Notes under the pieces: generated by a model
What the model saw: the letters and a program-made list of their open reading frames with translations, nothing else
Told to the model about the DNA's origin: nothing
Database searches by the model: none
Assembly: GCF_036206005.1 (NCBI RefSeq)
Contig: NZ_CP108143.1
Location: 2,046,001-2,110,000, forward strand
DNA: 64,000 bases
Reading direction: 5' to 3'
DNA from: Streptomyces sp. NBC_00178
GTDB taxonomy: Bacteria; Actinomycetota; Actinomycetes; Streptomycetales; Streptomycetaceae
Shown: piece after piece, positions 54,009 through 62,921 of the stretch
Layout: every line of letters begins with the position of its first letter
How positions within the stretch are numbered: the first letter of the stretch is position 1
Made by a program: the position numbers and the translations under genes

Positions 54009-54533
54009 TCAGACGGTGAGTGAACGGCCCATCAGGACGTCGTCGACGTAGCGGCCGTGCAGGTGGAACTCCCCGGGCAGTACGCCCTCGACGGTGAACC
54101 CCTCCGCCGCGTAGAGCGCCCGTGCGGGGCCGTTGTGCCCGAGCACGCGCAGGGTGAGCCGTCCCGCCCCCTGCCGCCGCGCCTCCGCGCAGGCGGCGCG
54201 CAGGAGGGTCCGTGCGATGCCGTGGCGTCGAGCCCACTCGGCGACGGCGAGCCCCTGGATCTGGCGTACGTGGGCGTTGCAGGCGAGCGGGGTGGGGCGC
54301 CCCAGCCGGAGGTAGCCCGCCGGCCTCTCCCCGTCCCCGGTGACGGCCTCGGCGACCAGGAAGTCCCCCGGCCTGTTCCGGTCGTCGAAGAAGGGCGCGT
54401 AGGGCGGCTGCGGCCTCGGCTGGACGGAGTGGAGGCCCGACCACGTCGCCCGGTCGAGCTCCGCCAGCCCGGCCTCGTCCTCGGGCACGGCGAAGCGGAC
54501 GGGACGGAGGGAGCTGATCTGCGGCGCGGCCAT
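54009..54533 (-). CDS. GNAT-family N-acetyltransferase
   Basis: 174 aa. GNAT fold with the acetyl-CoA loop VAEWARRHGIARTLLRAAC and the C-terminal NGPARALYAAEGFTVEGVL. ATG 54533 (MAAPQISSLRPVRFAVP) follows CACAGT by 7 nt on the minus strand, so it is probably leaderless; a longer frame to 54593 overlaps that promoter. Substrate unknown. Divergent from the epimerase gene. Confidence 0.88.
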   Translation of the reverse strand: MAAPQISSLRPVRFAVPEDEAGLAELDRATWSGLHSVQPRPQPPYAPFFDDRNRPGDFLVAEAVTGDGERPAGYLRLGRPTPLACNAHVRQIQGLAVAEWARRHGIARTLLRAACAEARRQGAGRLTLRVLGHNGPARALYAAEGFTVEGVLPGEFHLHGRYVDDVLMGRSLTV

Positions 54534-54628
54534 GCGCGCCACTGTGCCACGCGGCCGCCCCGCCCGGCATCCGTGTTCCGCGCCCCGCGTCACGGATGGG
54601 ACGCGGCGCGTGGGGCAGGATGGACGCC

Positions 54629-55528
54629 ATGCTGCGTTCCCGAATCGCCGTCACCGGATCGACAGGTCTCATCGGAGCGGCGCTCGTGCGTTCGCTGCGC
54701 GCCGACGGGCACGAGGTGGTGCGTCTGGTGCGCCGCCCGGCCGCGAGCGGCGACGAGGTGGAGTGGGACCCGAAGCGTCAGTACGTCGACGTCGCGGGGC
54801 TCGTCGGATGCGACGCGGTCGTGCACCTCGCCGGCGCGGGTGTCGGCGACCACCGCTGGACGGAAGCGTACAAGCGGGAGATCCGGGAGAGCCGGGTGCT
54901 GGGCACGGCGGCCGTCGCCGAGGCTGTCGCCTCGCTCGACACCCCGCCGAAGGTGCTGCTGTCGGGTTCCGCCATCGGCTACTACGGCGACACCGGGGAC
55001 CGCGCCGTCGACGAGAGCGCCCCGCCCGGCGAAGGTTTCCTGCCGTCCGTGTGCGTCGAGTGGGAGGAGGCCACGGCGCCGGCCGAGGAGGCCGGGGTCC
55101 GCACGGTCCACACCAGGACCGGGCTGGTCGTCGCCCGGGAGGGCGGGGCCTGGGGCCGGCTCTTCCCCTTGTTCAAGGCGGGGCTGGGCGGGCGGCTCGG
55201 CAACGGCCGGCAGTACTGGAGCTTCATCGCCCTGCACGACCACGTCGCCGCGCTGCGGCACGTCCTGGACACCGAGAGCCTGTCGGGCCCGGTGAACCTG
55301 ACCGCCCCCACCCCCGTCACGAACGCGCAGGTGACGGCGGCCATGGGACGGGTGCTGAAGCGCCCGACCCTGTTCACCGCACCGGCGCCGGCGCTGAAGA
55401 TCGCGCTCGGCGAGTTCTCCGAGGACGTCCTCGGCAGTCAGCGGGTACTGCCCGGCCGGCTCCTCGACTCGGGCTTCGCGTTCGCCTTCCCCGGCGTCGA
55501 GGAGGCCATCCGCGCCGCGCTGCGCTGA
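54629..55528 (+). CDS. TIGR01777-family NAD(P)-dependent epimerase
   Basis: 299 aa SDR-like protein. Begins SRIAVTGSTGLIGAALVRSL (NAD-binding), with VVHLAGAGVGDHRWT, a YYG-type catalytic segment (GSAIGYYGDTGD) and a C-terminal GFAFAFPGVEEAIRAAL helix typical of TIGR01777/YfcH. The same gene stands between dlaT and lipB in mycobacteria (from memory). ATG 54629 follows CAGGAT by 7 nt, so leaderless. Substrate unknown. Confidence 0.9.
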   Translation: MLRSRIAVTGSTGLIGAALVRSLRADGHEVVRLVRRPAASGDEVEWDPKRQYVDVAGLVGCDAVVHLAGAGVGDHRWTEAYKREIRESRVLGTAAVAEAVASLDTPPKVLLSGSAIGYYGDTGDRAVDESAPPGEGFLPSVCVEWEEATAPAEEAGVRTVHTRTGLVVAREGGAWGRLFPLFKAGLGGRLGNGRQYWSFIALHDHVAALRHVLDTESLSGPVNLTAPTPVTNAQVTAAMGRVLKRPTLFTAPAPALKIALGEFSEDVLGSQRVLPGRLLDSGFAFAFPGVEEAIRAALR

Positions 55529-55714
55529 CCCGCCCGGCCGGGTCGGGGCGGCCCGCCCGCGCGGCCGCCGTGCGACCCCGTGCACCGGTGCCCTGGGTGC
55601 GCGCGACTGCGCCCGTATCGGCCATCCACCTAGCCTCGACCCGAACTCCGGCATTCCGGGGCCGCGTTGGGGGAAATAGCCCCCCAGCGTTCGCACCGAC
55701 TCGGGGAGGGGCAC

Positions 55715-57028
55715 GTGCTCACGGCACACACAGCAGACCACGCGGATGTGGTCATCATCGGGGCGGGTATCGCCGGCCTGACGGCGGCTCACCGGCTGCT
55801 CGGCGCGGGGGTGGACGTCAGTGTCCTGGAGGCCGCCGAGGAGGTGGGCGGCCGGATGGCCACCCATGAGGCCGACGGCTTCCGGCTCGACGGCCCGGGC
55901 CCGCTGCTCAACACGGCGTACCCGGATCTCACGGGCGCACCGGGACTCGGGGACCTGGTCCTGAGGGAGTTCGCACCCGGGGTGCTCGTCCACAGCGGGG
56001 GGCGGCAGTACCGCGCCGGCGACATACGGAGCGCGCGGGGCGCACTCCGCGCAGTGCGCTCCCGATCGAGCGCCCCCAGCGCACCCCTGGGGGGAGCGAT
56101 CGAGCAGGCCCGCCTCGGCGCCTGGCTGGCCCGTCTCGCCACCACACCCGAGTCCCGCATCACCGCCCGGCCCGACAGGCCCGCGCTCGCGGCGCTCTCG
56201 GCACGCGGCCTCCCGCCGCGCACCGTCGGCGGGTTCCTCCGCCCCCTGCTCTCGGCGCTGCTCTGCGACCCGGAACTGACCACGTCGAGCCGCTGCGCCG
56301 AGCTCGCCCTGCGCGACTACGCGCGCGGCCGGCTCTGCGTGCCCGCGGGCGGCTCCTCGGCCCTGCCCCGGCTGCTGGCCGCCGCGCTGCCGCCCGGGAC
56401 CGTGCGCACCGGGGTGCACGTGACGTCGGCGGGCATCACCTCCGTACGCACCAAGGAACACGGCGAGCTCGGCTGCCGGTCGCTGCTGCTGGCGACCGGT
56501 GCGGGCGCCGCCGCGGAACTGCTGCCCGGCCTGCGCACGCCGGCGTTCCACCCGGTGACGGTGCTGCACCACACGGCGCCCCTCGCGCCGCCGACCGGGG
56601 CGCGTCTCCTGATCGACGGGGACCGGTCGGGCCCGGTCGCCCATACGGCGGTGATGAGCGAGGTGGACCCCTCGCGTGCGCCGCGCGGCCGCGTCCTGAT
56701 CAGCTCCACGGTGCTCGGCCCGCAGCCGCCGGACCTCGACCGCACCGTCCGCGCGCACCTCGCCCGGCTGTACGGGACGCCCACGCACGACTGGGAGCTC
56801 CTGGCCGCCCGGCACGATCCGGAGGCCGTCCCCGCGATGCCGCCGCCGCACGATCCAAGGCGGCCCGTCCGGTTGCTCGCCGGCCTGTACGTGTGCGGCG
56901 ACCACCGCGACACGAGCAGTGTCCAGGGCGCCCTGGCCTCCGGCCGGCGGGCCGCCTCGGCGATCCTCGCCGACCTGGGGGTGAGCCGGCCCCGCGAGGA
57001 CGGGGCGCACCTTCCCGCCGCCGCGTAG
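55715..57028 (+). CDS. FAD-dependent amine oxidase/phytoene-desaturase-like oxidoreductase
   Basis: 437 aa. FAD-binding DVVIIGAGIAGLTAAHRL, the second part EEVGGRMATHEADGFRLDGPGP, and the C-terminal LYVCGDHRDTSSVQGALASGRRAA. The start is GTG 55715 with GGGGAGGG close upstream; the frame to 55667 is not used. It is related to amine oxidase or phytoene desaturase-like enzymes. The substrate cannot be told. Convergent with the NsdA-like regulator (7-bp gap). Confidence 0.85.
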   Translation: MLTAHTADHADVVIIGAGIAGLTAAHRLLGAGVDVSVLEAAEEVGGRMATHEADGFRLDGPGPLLNTAYPDLTGAPGLGDLVLREFAPGVLVHSGGRQYRAGDIRSARGALRAVRSRSSAPSAPLGGAIEQARLGAWLARLATTPESRITARPDRPALAALSARGLPPRTVGGFLRPLLSALLCDPELTTSSRCAELALRDYARGRLCVPAGGSSALPRLLAAALPPGTVRTGVHVTSAGITSVRTKEHGELGCRSLLLATGAGAAAELLPGLRTPAFHPVTVLHHTAPLAPPTGARLLIDGDRSGPVAHTAVMSEVDPSRAPRGRVLISSTVLGPQPPDLDRTVRAHLARLYGTPTHDWELLAARHDPEAVPAMPPPHDPRRPVRLLAGLYVCGDHRDTSSVQGALASGRRAASAILADLGVSRPREDGAHLPAAA

Positions 57029-57035
57029 GCACCCG

Positions 57036-58601
57036 TCAGCCCAGGGCGGCGACCCGGTCCCGGTAGCCCCGCACGGCGACGGCGTCGCGGTACGGCTCGA
57101 GGCGCCGTTCGAAGTCCCGGACGTACTCCGTCGCACGCACCGACCGCATCTCGGCCGCCTGCTGGGCCGCCTCGGCGCCCAGCAGGCAGGCCTGGTCCAG
57201 CTCGCCGAGCCCGAGGCGCGCCGAGGCCAGCACCACTCGGCAGAACAGCCTGCTCCGGGCGAAGGCGGGCGCGCGCAGCTGGAGCGACCGCTCGGCGTGC
57301 TGCGCGGCCACCCGGTACTGCTGCAGATCGCGGTGGCAGTGGCCGAACTCGTCGGCGAGCTGGGCCTCGTCGAAGAAGCGCGCCCAGTGCGGCACGTCGT
57401 CGCCCGGCCTCGCGCCCTGCAGTGCCCGTTCGGACCGGACGAGGGCGGCGACACAGGCCCGGGGCTCCCCCAGGACGCCGTGTCCGCGCGCCTCCACCGC
57501 GTGCAGCAGCGCCATGACGAGCTGCGGCGCGGCGGAGCCGATGCCCTGCTGGGCGACGCGGGCGAGCTGGATGGCCTCCCTGCCGTGCCCGAGGTAGACG
57601 GCCTGCCGGCTCATCGTGATCAGGACGAAGGCGCCGTAGGCCCGGTCACCGGCCGCCTGGGCGAGGCGCAGCGCCTGCACGAAGTAGCGCTGGGCGAGTC
57701 CGTGCGCCGCGATGTCGTACGAGGTCCAGCCCGCCAGCCTGGTCAGGTCGGCGGCGGCGGAGAACAGCCGCCTGCCGATGGCCTCGCCGTAGCTCCCGCG
57801 GAGCATGGGCTCGGCCTCGTGCTCCAGGTAGCGGACGAGAGCCTGCCGGGCGTGGCCGCCGCCGTAGGCGTTGTCCAGGGTGCGGAAGAGCTCGCCCACC
57901 GAGCGCAGTGCGGCGACGTCCCCGCTGCCGACCCGCTGGCCGGCGCCCCGCTCGGTCTGCCGCTGGCGCGGTACACCGAGGGGCGGCACGGCGGGCGCGG
58001 GAGGCCGTGGGAGGCCGGGCCCACGGGATCCGTTCGACGGCACCCCCGGTGCCTGCGGCGCCCCGCTCCCGTTCGCCTGGTGGAGTTCCTGCGGGGGCCT
58101 GGCCTCCGTGGTGGCGCGCGGGGCGGGCGCCCGGTCGGCGCTCCCGCCGCGGCCGACCCATTCGTCGGCGCGCCCGATCAGCCAGTCCCGGCTGGGGACG
58201 ACGAGTCCGGCCGGGGTGAAGGCGATCTTGCGCAGTTCGGCGTGACTGCCCGAGTCCTTGCGCCACAGGCCGCTGACGATGTCGACGGCCTCCGCGGGCG
58301 TCGCCGCGAACTCCAGGCCCGCGTAGACGGGTGCGCACGCGTCCAGGCCGAGGTCCTGGGCCGAGAGCCGGCGCCCGAGGCGACGGGTGAAGACCTCGGC
58401 GATCAGTGCGGGGGTGGTGCCCCGGGGCTGCTGACCGCGCAGCCAGCGGGTCACCGAGGTCTTGTCGTATCGCAGATCGAGCCCGTGTTCGAGGCCGAGC
58501 TGGTCCACCCGGCGGGCGAGCCCCGCATGGGAGAACCCGGCCTCCGCGATGAGAGCGGCGAGGCGCCGGTTCGGGGTGCGCTGGGGCGGTCGTTCCGACA
58601 T
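57036..58601 (-). CDS. NsdA-like regulator (HTH plus TPR-rich C-terminus)
   Basis: 521 aa. N-terminal HTH (RRLAALIAEAGFSHAGLARRVD...VTRWLRGQQP), a proline-rich linker (about 195-265), and a C-terminal half of TPR-like helices (RYFVQALRLAQAAGDRAYGAF, ELDQACLLGAEAAQQ). This arrangement resembles the Streptomyces NsdA family that represses sporulation and antibiotic production. Whether this is NsdA itself or a paralogue cannot be decided without a comparison. Start ATG 58601 has AGGAGA 11 nt upstream; an open frame to 59009 is rejected. Divergent from lipB. Confidence 0.8.
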   Translation of the reverse strand: MSERPPQRTPNRRLAALIAEAGFSHAGLARRVDQLGLEHGLDLRYDKTSVTRWLRGQQPRGTTPALIAEVFTRRLGRRLSAQDLGLDACAPVYAGLEFAATPAEAVDIVSGLWRKDSGSHAELRKIAFTPAGLVVPSRDWLIGRADEWVGRGGSADRAPAPRATTEARPPQELHQANGSGAPQAPGVPSNGSRGPGLPRPPAPAVPPLGVPRQRQTERGAGQRVGSGDVAALRSVGELFRTLDNAYGGGHARQALVRYLEHEAEPMLRGSYGEAIGRRLFSAAADLTRLAGWTSYDIAAHGLAQRYFVQALRLAQAAGDRAYGAFVLITMSRQAVYLGHGREAIQLARVAQQGIGSAAPQLVMALLHAVEARGHGVLGEPRACVAALVRSERALQGARPGDDVPHWARFFDEAQLADEFGHCHRDLQQYRVAAQHAERSLQLRAPAFARSRLFCRVVLASARLGLGELDQACLLGAEAAQQAAEMRSVRATEYVRDFERRLEPYRDAVAVRGYRDRVAALG

Positions 58602-58915
58602 CAGCTGAAAGGTCTCCTGCCATCGAGCCCGGGCGGGCGGCCCTCCCGGGCTCCCCCGCGAGTGGGAGCGGGCGAGCCCGTTATGGAACGGCGCGAATTT
58701 AGCCGCCCCGGCGGCGGTCCCAGCGCCGTTCGCTCCACGTTCATCCGATCGTGTGAGGATTGCCCGGATCGCTGACGAATGCGCCCGCGTACGGCCTGCC
58801 GGACCCGGCGTCCGGCACCGGTCGTACAGTGGCCGGGGGCGCACATCAGTGCATGGTGACGTGGTTCCGGGGACACCCCCCGGCCCCGCGGCACCGCGAG
58901 TAGGGAGGCACCCGA
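58602..58915. promoter_or_regulatory. Divergent nsdA-like/lipB intergenic region
   Basis: 314 bp without a gene. Minus strand: -10-like TAAATT (58701-58696) for the regulator. Plus strand: TACAGT (58825-58830) for lipB. Neither has a strong -35. No riboswitch or clear operator is seen. Confidence 0.4.
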
Positions 58916-59728
58916 GTGAGTGAGCTGCGGTTCGTCCGTCTGGGATTCGGCGATGAGGCCGTCGACTACCAGGAGGCCTGGCAGAAGCAGCGCGAGGTGC
59001 ACGCCGCACGGTTCGAGGACACCGTCCCCGACACCTGCCTGCTCCTCGAGCACACGTCCGTCTACACGGCGGGCCGGCGCACGACGGAGAGCGAGCGCCC
59101 GCTGGACGGTACGCCCGTCATCGACGTCGACCGCGGCGGGAAGATCACCTGGCACGGCCCCGGGCAGCTCATCGGATACCCGATCCTGAAGCTCCCCCGC
59201 CCGGTGGACGTGGTCGCCCACGTGCGCCGGCTGGAGGACGCGCTGATCCGCACGGCCGCCGAGTTCGGCCTGGAGACCAGCCGGGTGGAGGGCCGCAGCG
59301 GAGTCTGGGTGCTCGGCGACCCGGTCGAGGAGCGCCCGGCCCTCGGCGGACTGTCCCTGGACTTCGACCCCCGGCTGCACGACGAGGAGTTCGACCCCCG
59401 GCTGAACGGCCCCGAGTACGCGCCGTCCAACGCGGGCCAGCGCCGGGAGGACCGCAAGCTCGCGGCGATCGGCATCAGGGTCGCCAAGGGCGTCACGATG
59501 CACGGCTTCTCGCTGAACGTGAACCCGGACAACACGTCCTTCGACCGGATCGTGCCGTGCGGCATCCGGGACGCGGGGGTGACCTCGCTCGCGTACGAGC
59601 TGGACCGCGAGATCACGATCGACGACGTCCTGCCGGTCGCCGAGCGGCACCTGCGCGAGATCCTGGAGAACGCGGAGCCCGCGCCGCGCGTGGTCGCCGC
59701 CCCCGAGAACGCCGTCGCGCCCGCCTGA
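58916..59728 (+). CDS. lipB: Octanoyl-ACP:protein transferase (lipoate biosynthesis)
   Basis: 270 aa. Moves octanoate from ACP to lipoyl-domain lysines. Motifs: [17 protein letters not shown] (substrate pocket), the lysine region [24 protein letters not shown], and the catalytic Cys in [10 protein letters not shown] roughly 35-residue insert (residues 136-170, [20 protein letters not shown]) lengthens it compared with E. coli LipB (about 213 aa). GTG 58916 has AGGGAGG upstream. lipA follows. Confidence 0.95.
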   Translation: MSELRFVRLGFGDEAVDYQEAWQKQREVHAARFEDTVPDTCLLLEHTSVYTAGRRTTESERPLDGTPVIDVDRGGKITWHGPGQLIGYPILKLPRPVDVVAHVRRLEDALIRTAAEFGLETSRVEGRSGVWVLGDPVEERPALGGLSLDFDPRLHDEEFDPRLNGPEYAPSNAGQRREDRKLAAIGIRVAKGVTMHGFSLNVNPDNTSFDRIVPCGIRDAGVTSLAYELDREITIDDVLPVAERHLREILENAEPAPRVVAAPENAVAPA

Positions 59729-59863
59729 GACGGTCCCCACAGGCCCGCCGGGAATAGGGCCTCTCGGCCACAGGTTGGGCAGACGTAAGACCGTTCTAAC
59801 CACGGGCGTACCCTGGTGTTTACCGAAGATTCCAATGCAGTGAGAGCTAAGGGGAGTGCCGGA

Positions 59864-60832
59864 GTGTCCGCTGTCGCACCCGACGGGCGCAAGATGCTGC
59901 GCCTCGAGGTCCGGAACAGCCAGACCCCCATCGAGCGCAAGCCCGAGTGGATCAAGACCCGGGCGAAGATGGGCCCCGAGTACAACCAGCTGCAGAAACT
60001 CGTGAAGAGCGAGGGACTGCACACGGTGTGCCAGGAAGCCGGCTGCCCCAACATCTTCGAATGCTGGGAGGACCGCGAGGCCACCTTCCTCATCGGCGGG
60101 GACCAGTGCACGAGGCGCTGCGACTTCTGCCAGATCGACACGGGGAAGCCGCAGGCCCTCGACCGTGACGAGCCCCGCCGCGTGGGCGAGTCCGTGGTCA
60201 CGATGGACCTGAACTACGCCACCATCACCGGCGTCGCCCGCGACGACCTGGAGGACGGCGGTGCCTGGCTGTACGCGGAGACCGTGCGCCAGATCCACGC
60301 GCTGACGGCGGAGCGGGAGGCGGGCGCGACCAAGGTCGAGCTGCTGATCCCCGACTTCAACGCCGAGCCCGAGCAGCTGGCCGAGGTCTTCTCCTCGCGC
60401 CCGGAGGTGCTCGCGCACAACGTCGAGACGGTGCCGCGGATCTTCAAGCGCATCCGCCCCGGCTTCCGTTACGAGCGTTCCCTGGAAGTCATCACGCGGG
60501 CCCGCGAGGCCGGCCTGGTGACCAAGTCCAACCTGATCCTCGGCATGGGCGAGACCCGCGAGGAAGTCAGTGAGGCGCTCCAGGACCTGTACGACGCGGG
60601 TTGCGAGCTCATCACGATCACGCAGTACCTGAGGCCCTCCGTCCGGCACCACCCGGTCGAGCGCTGGGTGAAGCCGCACGAGTTCGTGGAGCTCAAGGAC
60701 GAGGCCGACGCGATCGGTTACTCCGGTGTCATGTCGGGTCCGCTGGTGCGGTCGTCGTACCGCGCCGGACGCCTCTTCCAGCAGGCGATCGAGCGCCGCG
60801 GTGCCACCGCGGCGTCCACACCCTCGGTGTGA
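59864..60832 (+). CDS. lipA: Lipoyl synthase (radical SAM)
   Basis: 322 aa. Inserts two sulfurs into the octanoyl chain using two 4Fe-4S clusters. Auxiliary cluster motif [12 protein letters not shown] and radical SAM motif CTRRCDFC are intact, and the C-terminal RSSYRAG motif is present. Start GTG 59864 (VSAVAPDGR) has AAGGGGAG 7 nt upstream. The 135-bp gap after lipB may hold its own promoter (TACCCT near 59810). Downstream is an AT-rich palindrome. Confidence 0.96.
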   Translation: MSAVAPDGRKMLRLEVRNSQTPIERKPEWIKTRAKMGPEYNQLQKLVKSEGLHTVCQEAGCPNIFECWEDREATFLIGGDQCTRRCDFCQIDTGKPQALDRDEPRRVGESVVTMDLNYATITGVARDDLEDGGAWLYAETVRQIHALTAEREAGATKVELLIPDFNAEPEQLAEVFSSRPEVLAHNVETVPRIFKRIRPGFRYERSLEVITRAREAGLVTKSNLILGMGETREEVSEALQDLYDAGCELITITQYLRPSVRHHPVERWVKPHEFVELKDEADAIGYSGVMSGPLVRSSYRAGRLFQQAIERRGATAASTPSV

Positions 60833-60847
60833 ATCGCCGCACAAGTC

Positions 60848-60863
60848 ATTACTGAACAGTAAT
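60848..60863. promoter_or_regulatory. AT-rich perfect palindrome behind lipA
   Basis: ATTACTG/CAGTAAT, 7-bp arms with an AA spacer, in very GC-rich surroundings, 15 bp after the lipA stop. It is either an operator for the downstream 66-aa gene or a weak terminator. Confidence 0.5.
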
Positions 60864-60959
60864 AGCCGCGACGACGCGGTCCGTACGTCCCCCGCAGGTC
60901 GGGGGCCCGTATGGGCCGCGTCGACGTGCGCGGCGCCGAAATCAGAGTTTCATTGGTGT

Positions 60960-60988
60960 TTGACCGACCGGTCATGCACTGGTAACAC
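60960..60988 (+). promoter_or_regulatory. Promoter for the 66-aa gene
   Basis: TTGACC (60960-60965) and TAACAC (60983-60988) are 17 nt apart. A TGACC/GGTCA dyad (60961-60974) overlaps the -35 element. Confidence 0.45.
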
Positions 60989-61102
60989 CGAGCAGTGACC
61001 CTAGGTACATACGCGGTGGCTCCCGTGGCCACCGCCGTCATTGCTTCCCGCTACTCAGTGCGCGCCGGGTGCGCGCATCCGCTCCGAGGGGGAACGTCCA
61101 CG

Positions 61103-61303
61103 ATGCACGCCGCGCCGGTTCGAGCCAACACGATCCCGACCGTCACCACCGCACTCCGCGCCGTCGAGTCGCTGCTCCTCAGCAGCGGCCAGCGCACCGC
61201 CCGCCGGAACGCCTGGACGGCGGTCCTCGAGGACCGCCGCAGGGCGCAGGACCGGGTCGAGGCGGAGCACGTGCTGAAGGCTGTGGCCGACCACCGTTCC
61301 TAG
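61103..61303 (+). CDS. 66-aa protein of unknown function
   Basis: Start ATG 61103 with GAGGGGG upstream. Third-position GC is high within the frame, but low in the upstream extension (GTG 60995), so the short version is taken. The protein is basic and helical (ALRAVESLLLSSGQRTARRNAWTAVL, DRRRAQDRVEAEHVLKAV). No family recognised. It lies between lipA and DUF4191 and ends 30 bp before the latter. Confidence 0.65.
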   Translation: MHAAPVRANTIPTVTTALRAVESLLLSSGQRTARRNAWTAVLEDRRRAQDRVEAEHVLKAVADHRS

Positions 61304-61333
61304 GTCACCTCCGGGCCACGTAAACTTCGCTGC

Positions 61334-62041
61334 ATGGCGAGGAAGGCAAACACTGACGGCGCGGACAGCGCCGAGAACGCGGGGCGGCTCAAGCAGATCG
61401 CCCTGACCTACAAGATGACCAGGCGGTCGGACCCGAAGGTGGGTCTCGTCGTCGCGGGTGTGGGAATCATCACCTTCGGTGTCCTCCTCGCCATCGGTTT
61501 CGTGATCGGTCACCCGGTCTACGCGGGCATCCTGGGCTTCGTACTGGCATTCCTCGCGATGGCGATCGTCTTCGGGCGCCGCGCGGAGCGGGCGGCCTTC
61601 GGGCAGATGGAGGGACAGCCGGGGGCCGCGGCCGCGGTGCTGGACCGCGTCGGCCGTGGCTGGACCACGACTCCGGCGGTCGCGATGAACCGGAGCCAGG
61701 ACGTCGTCCACCGGGCGGTCGGCAAGGCGGGGATCGTGCTCGTGGCCGAGGGCAACCCGAACCGGGTGAAGAGCCTCCTGGCCGCGGAGAAGAAGCGCAT
61801 GGCCCGCATCGTGGTCGACGTGCCCGTGCACGACATCATCGTCGGCGACGGCGAGGGGCAGGTGCCGCTGAAGAAGGTGCGCACCAGGATGCTGAAGCTC
61901 CCCCGGGTCCTCACCGGCCCGCAGGTGACCGCGGCCAACGACCGGCTGCGCGCGATGGGCGACCTGATGAGCAACATGCCGCTGCCGAAGGGCCCGATGC
62001 CGAAGGGCATGCGGATGCCGCGCGGCGGAAAGATGCGCTGA
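61334..62041 (+). CDS. DUF4191 membrane protein
   Basis: 235 aa. Two helices ([21 protein letters not shown] and [20 protein letters not shown]) at about 37-82, then a cytoplasmic domain with [22 protein letters not shown] and an Arg/Lys-rich, Met/Pro-rich tail ([18 protein letters not shown]). It is the DUF4191 family, found before glnA in Actinobacteria. ATG 61334 follows TAAACT (61321-61326) by 7 nt, a leaderless start. Function unknown. Confidence 0.88.
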   Translation: MARKANTDGADSAENAGRLKQIALTYKMTRRSDPKVGLVVAGVGIITFGVLLAIGFVIGHPVYAGILGFVLAFLAMAIVFGRRAERAAFGQMEGQPGAAAAVLDRVGRGWTTTPAVAMNRSQDVVHRAVGKAGIVLVAEGNPNRVKSLLAAEKKRMARIVVDVPVHDIIVGDGEGQVPLKKVRTRMLKLPRVLTGPQVTAANDRLRAMGDLMSNMPLPKGPMPKGMRMPRGGKMR

Positions 62042-62057
62042 CGCCGCGGAAGCGTGG

Positions 62058-62101
62058 AACGGCGCGGCCCCGGACGAGATCTCGTCCGGGGCCGCGCCGT
62101 T
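62058..62101. terminator. Terminator between convergent genes
   Basis: Perfect 21-bp arms (62058-62078 and 62081-62101) with a 2-nt centre, between DUF4191 and the RDD gene. Confidence 0.87.
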
Positions 62102-62231
62102 TCGTCGTTCCTCGTGCATCCGCGTCCTGGGCCCGGCCGACAGGCGCCGTCGCCCCGGAACGCGCCCCACGCATCCGCCGGCGCCGGAGAACGGCGCGCC
62201 CGCGCACCCGGGTGTCCGGGATGCGGACGGC

Positions 62232-62699
62232 TCAGATGCGGACCTGCACCGCGCGCGTCAGACGGTCGTGGAGACCCCGGCTGTCGCGGTCCCAGACGAT
62301 GGCCGGGATGACCAGGAGGAGCAGCACGCTCCGCAGGGCGACCCGCGGGAACCCGAGCCGCCCGCCGTCCTCGGCGACGACCCGCAGGCCCATGATCCGC
62401 TTGCCCGGGGTGGAACCGATGGTTCCGACCGTCAGCAGACTCATGACGAGGAAGACGCCGAGCGCCCAGTTCCCCGCCACCTGCTGATCACCGCGAGCGA
62501 GCAGGCCGTATGCGATCACCATGCACACGATCCAGTCGATGAAGAGCGCCCCGAAACGCCTGCCGAGCGGGGCGATCGACCCCGGGCCCTCCTGGGGCAG
62601 ACCGAGGCGCTCGCCGCGGTAACCGAAGTCGGCGCCCATCTCCTCGGCCGCCGCGCGCGGCCCCGAGAGCCACGATCCGATTGCTTGCCTGTTGTCCAC
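62232..62699 (-). CDS. RDD family membrane protein
   Basis: 155 aa. Three helices with the RDD signature ([34 protein letters not shown], and a C-terminal [15 protein letters not shown]). GTG 62699 follows TACCGT (62711-62706) by 6 nt; the longer frame to 62753 reads through the promoter. Small RDD proteins are of uncertain function, possibly transport or anchoring. Its gene is divergent from glnA. Confidence 0.88.
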   Translation of the reverse strand: MDNRQAIGSWLSGPRAAAEEMGADFGYRGERLGLPQEGPGSIAPLGRRFGALFIDWIVCMVIAYGLLARGDQQVAGNWALGVFLVMSLLTVGTIGSTPGKRIMGLRVVAEDGGRLGFPRVALRSVLLLLVIPAIVWDRDSRGLHDRLTRAVQVRI

Positions 62700-62784
62700 C
62701 CGACCACGGTACTGCGCCCACGTTTGCACCTGGCCGGGCGGGGCACGGAACACGTCGCCGAGGTGCCGCGGGCAACCGGGCTGG

Positions 62785-62822
62785 TTAACTTGTGCGAAAC
62801 AAATGGGTCATGCTGGAGAAAT
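62785..62822 (+). promoter_or_regulatory. GlnR operator of glnA
   Basis: Four elements in perfect register: TTAAC (62785), GAAAC (62796), GTCAT (62807) and GAAAT (62818), each separated by 6 nt. This is the a1-b1-a2-b2 GlnR box (gTnAc-n6-GaAAc-n6, twice) known to control glnA in Streptomyces. Confidence 0.85.
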
Positions 62823-62921
62823 CCCTTCTGCCTATGGTCGGGTCCAGCGTGTGCCACCGCACTGGCCACACAGACGAGCTGCAACCCCGCCCTTTCCCGG
62901 GCCGGGAGTAGGAGGAGTTGG

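Noticed and set aside
60995..61102. Leaderless GTG start giving a 102-aa version of the 66-aa protein
   Set aside because: The extension has low third-position GC (cta, aca, att, tca, cga, gga), unlike coding DNA here, while ATG 61103 has a purine-rich site upstream.
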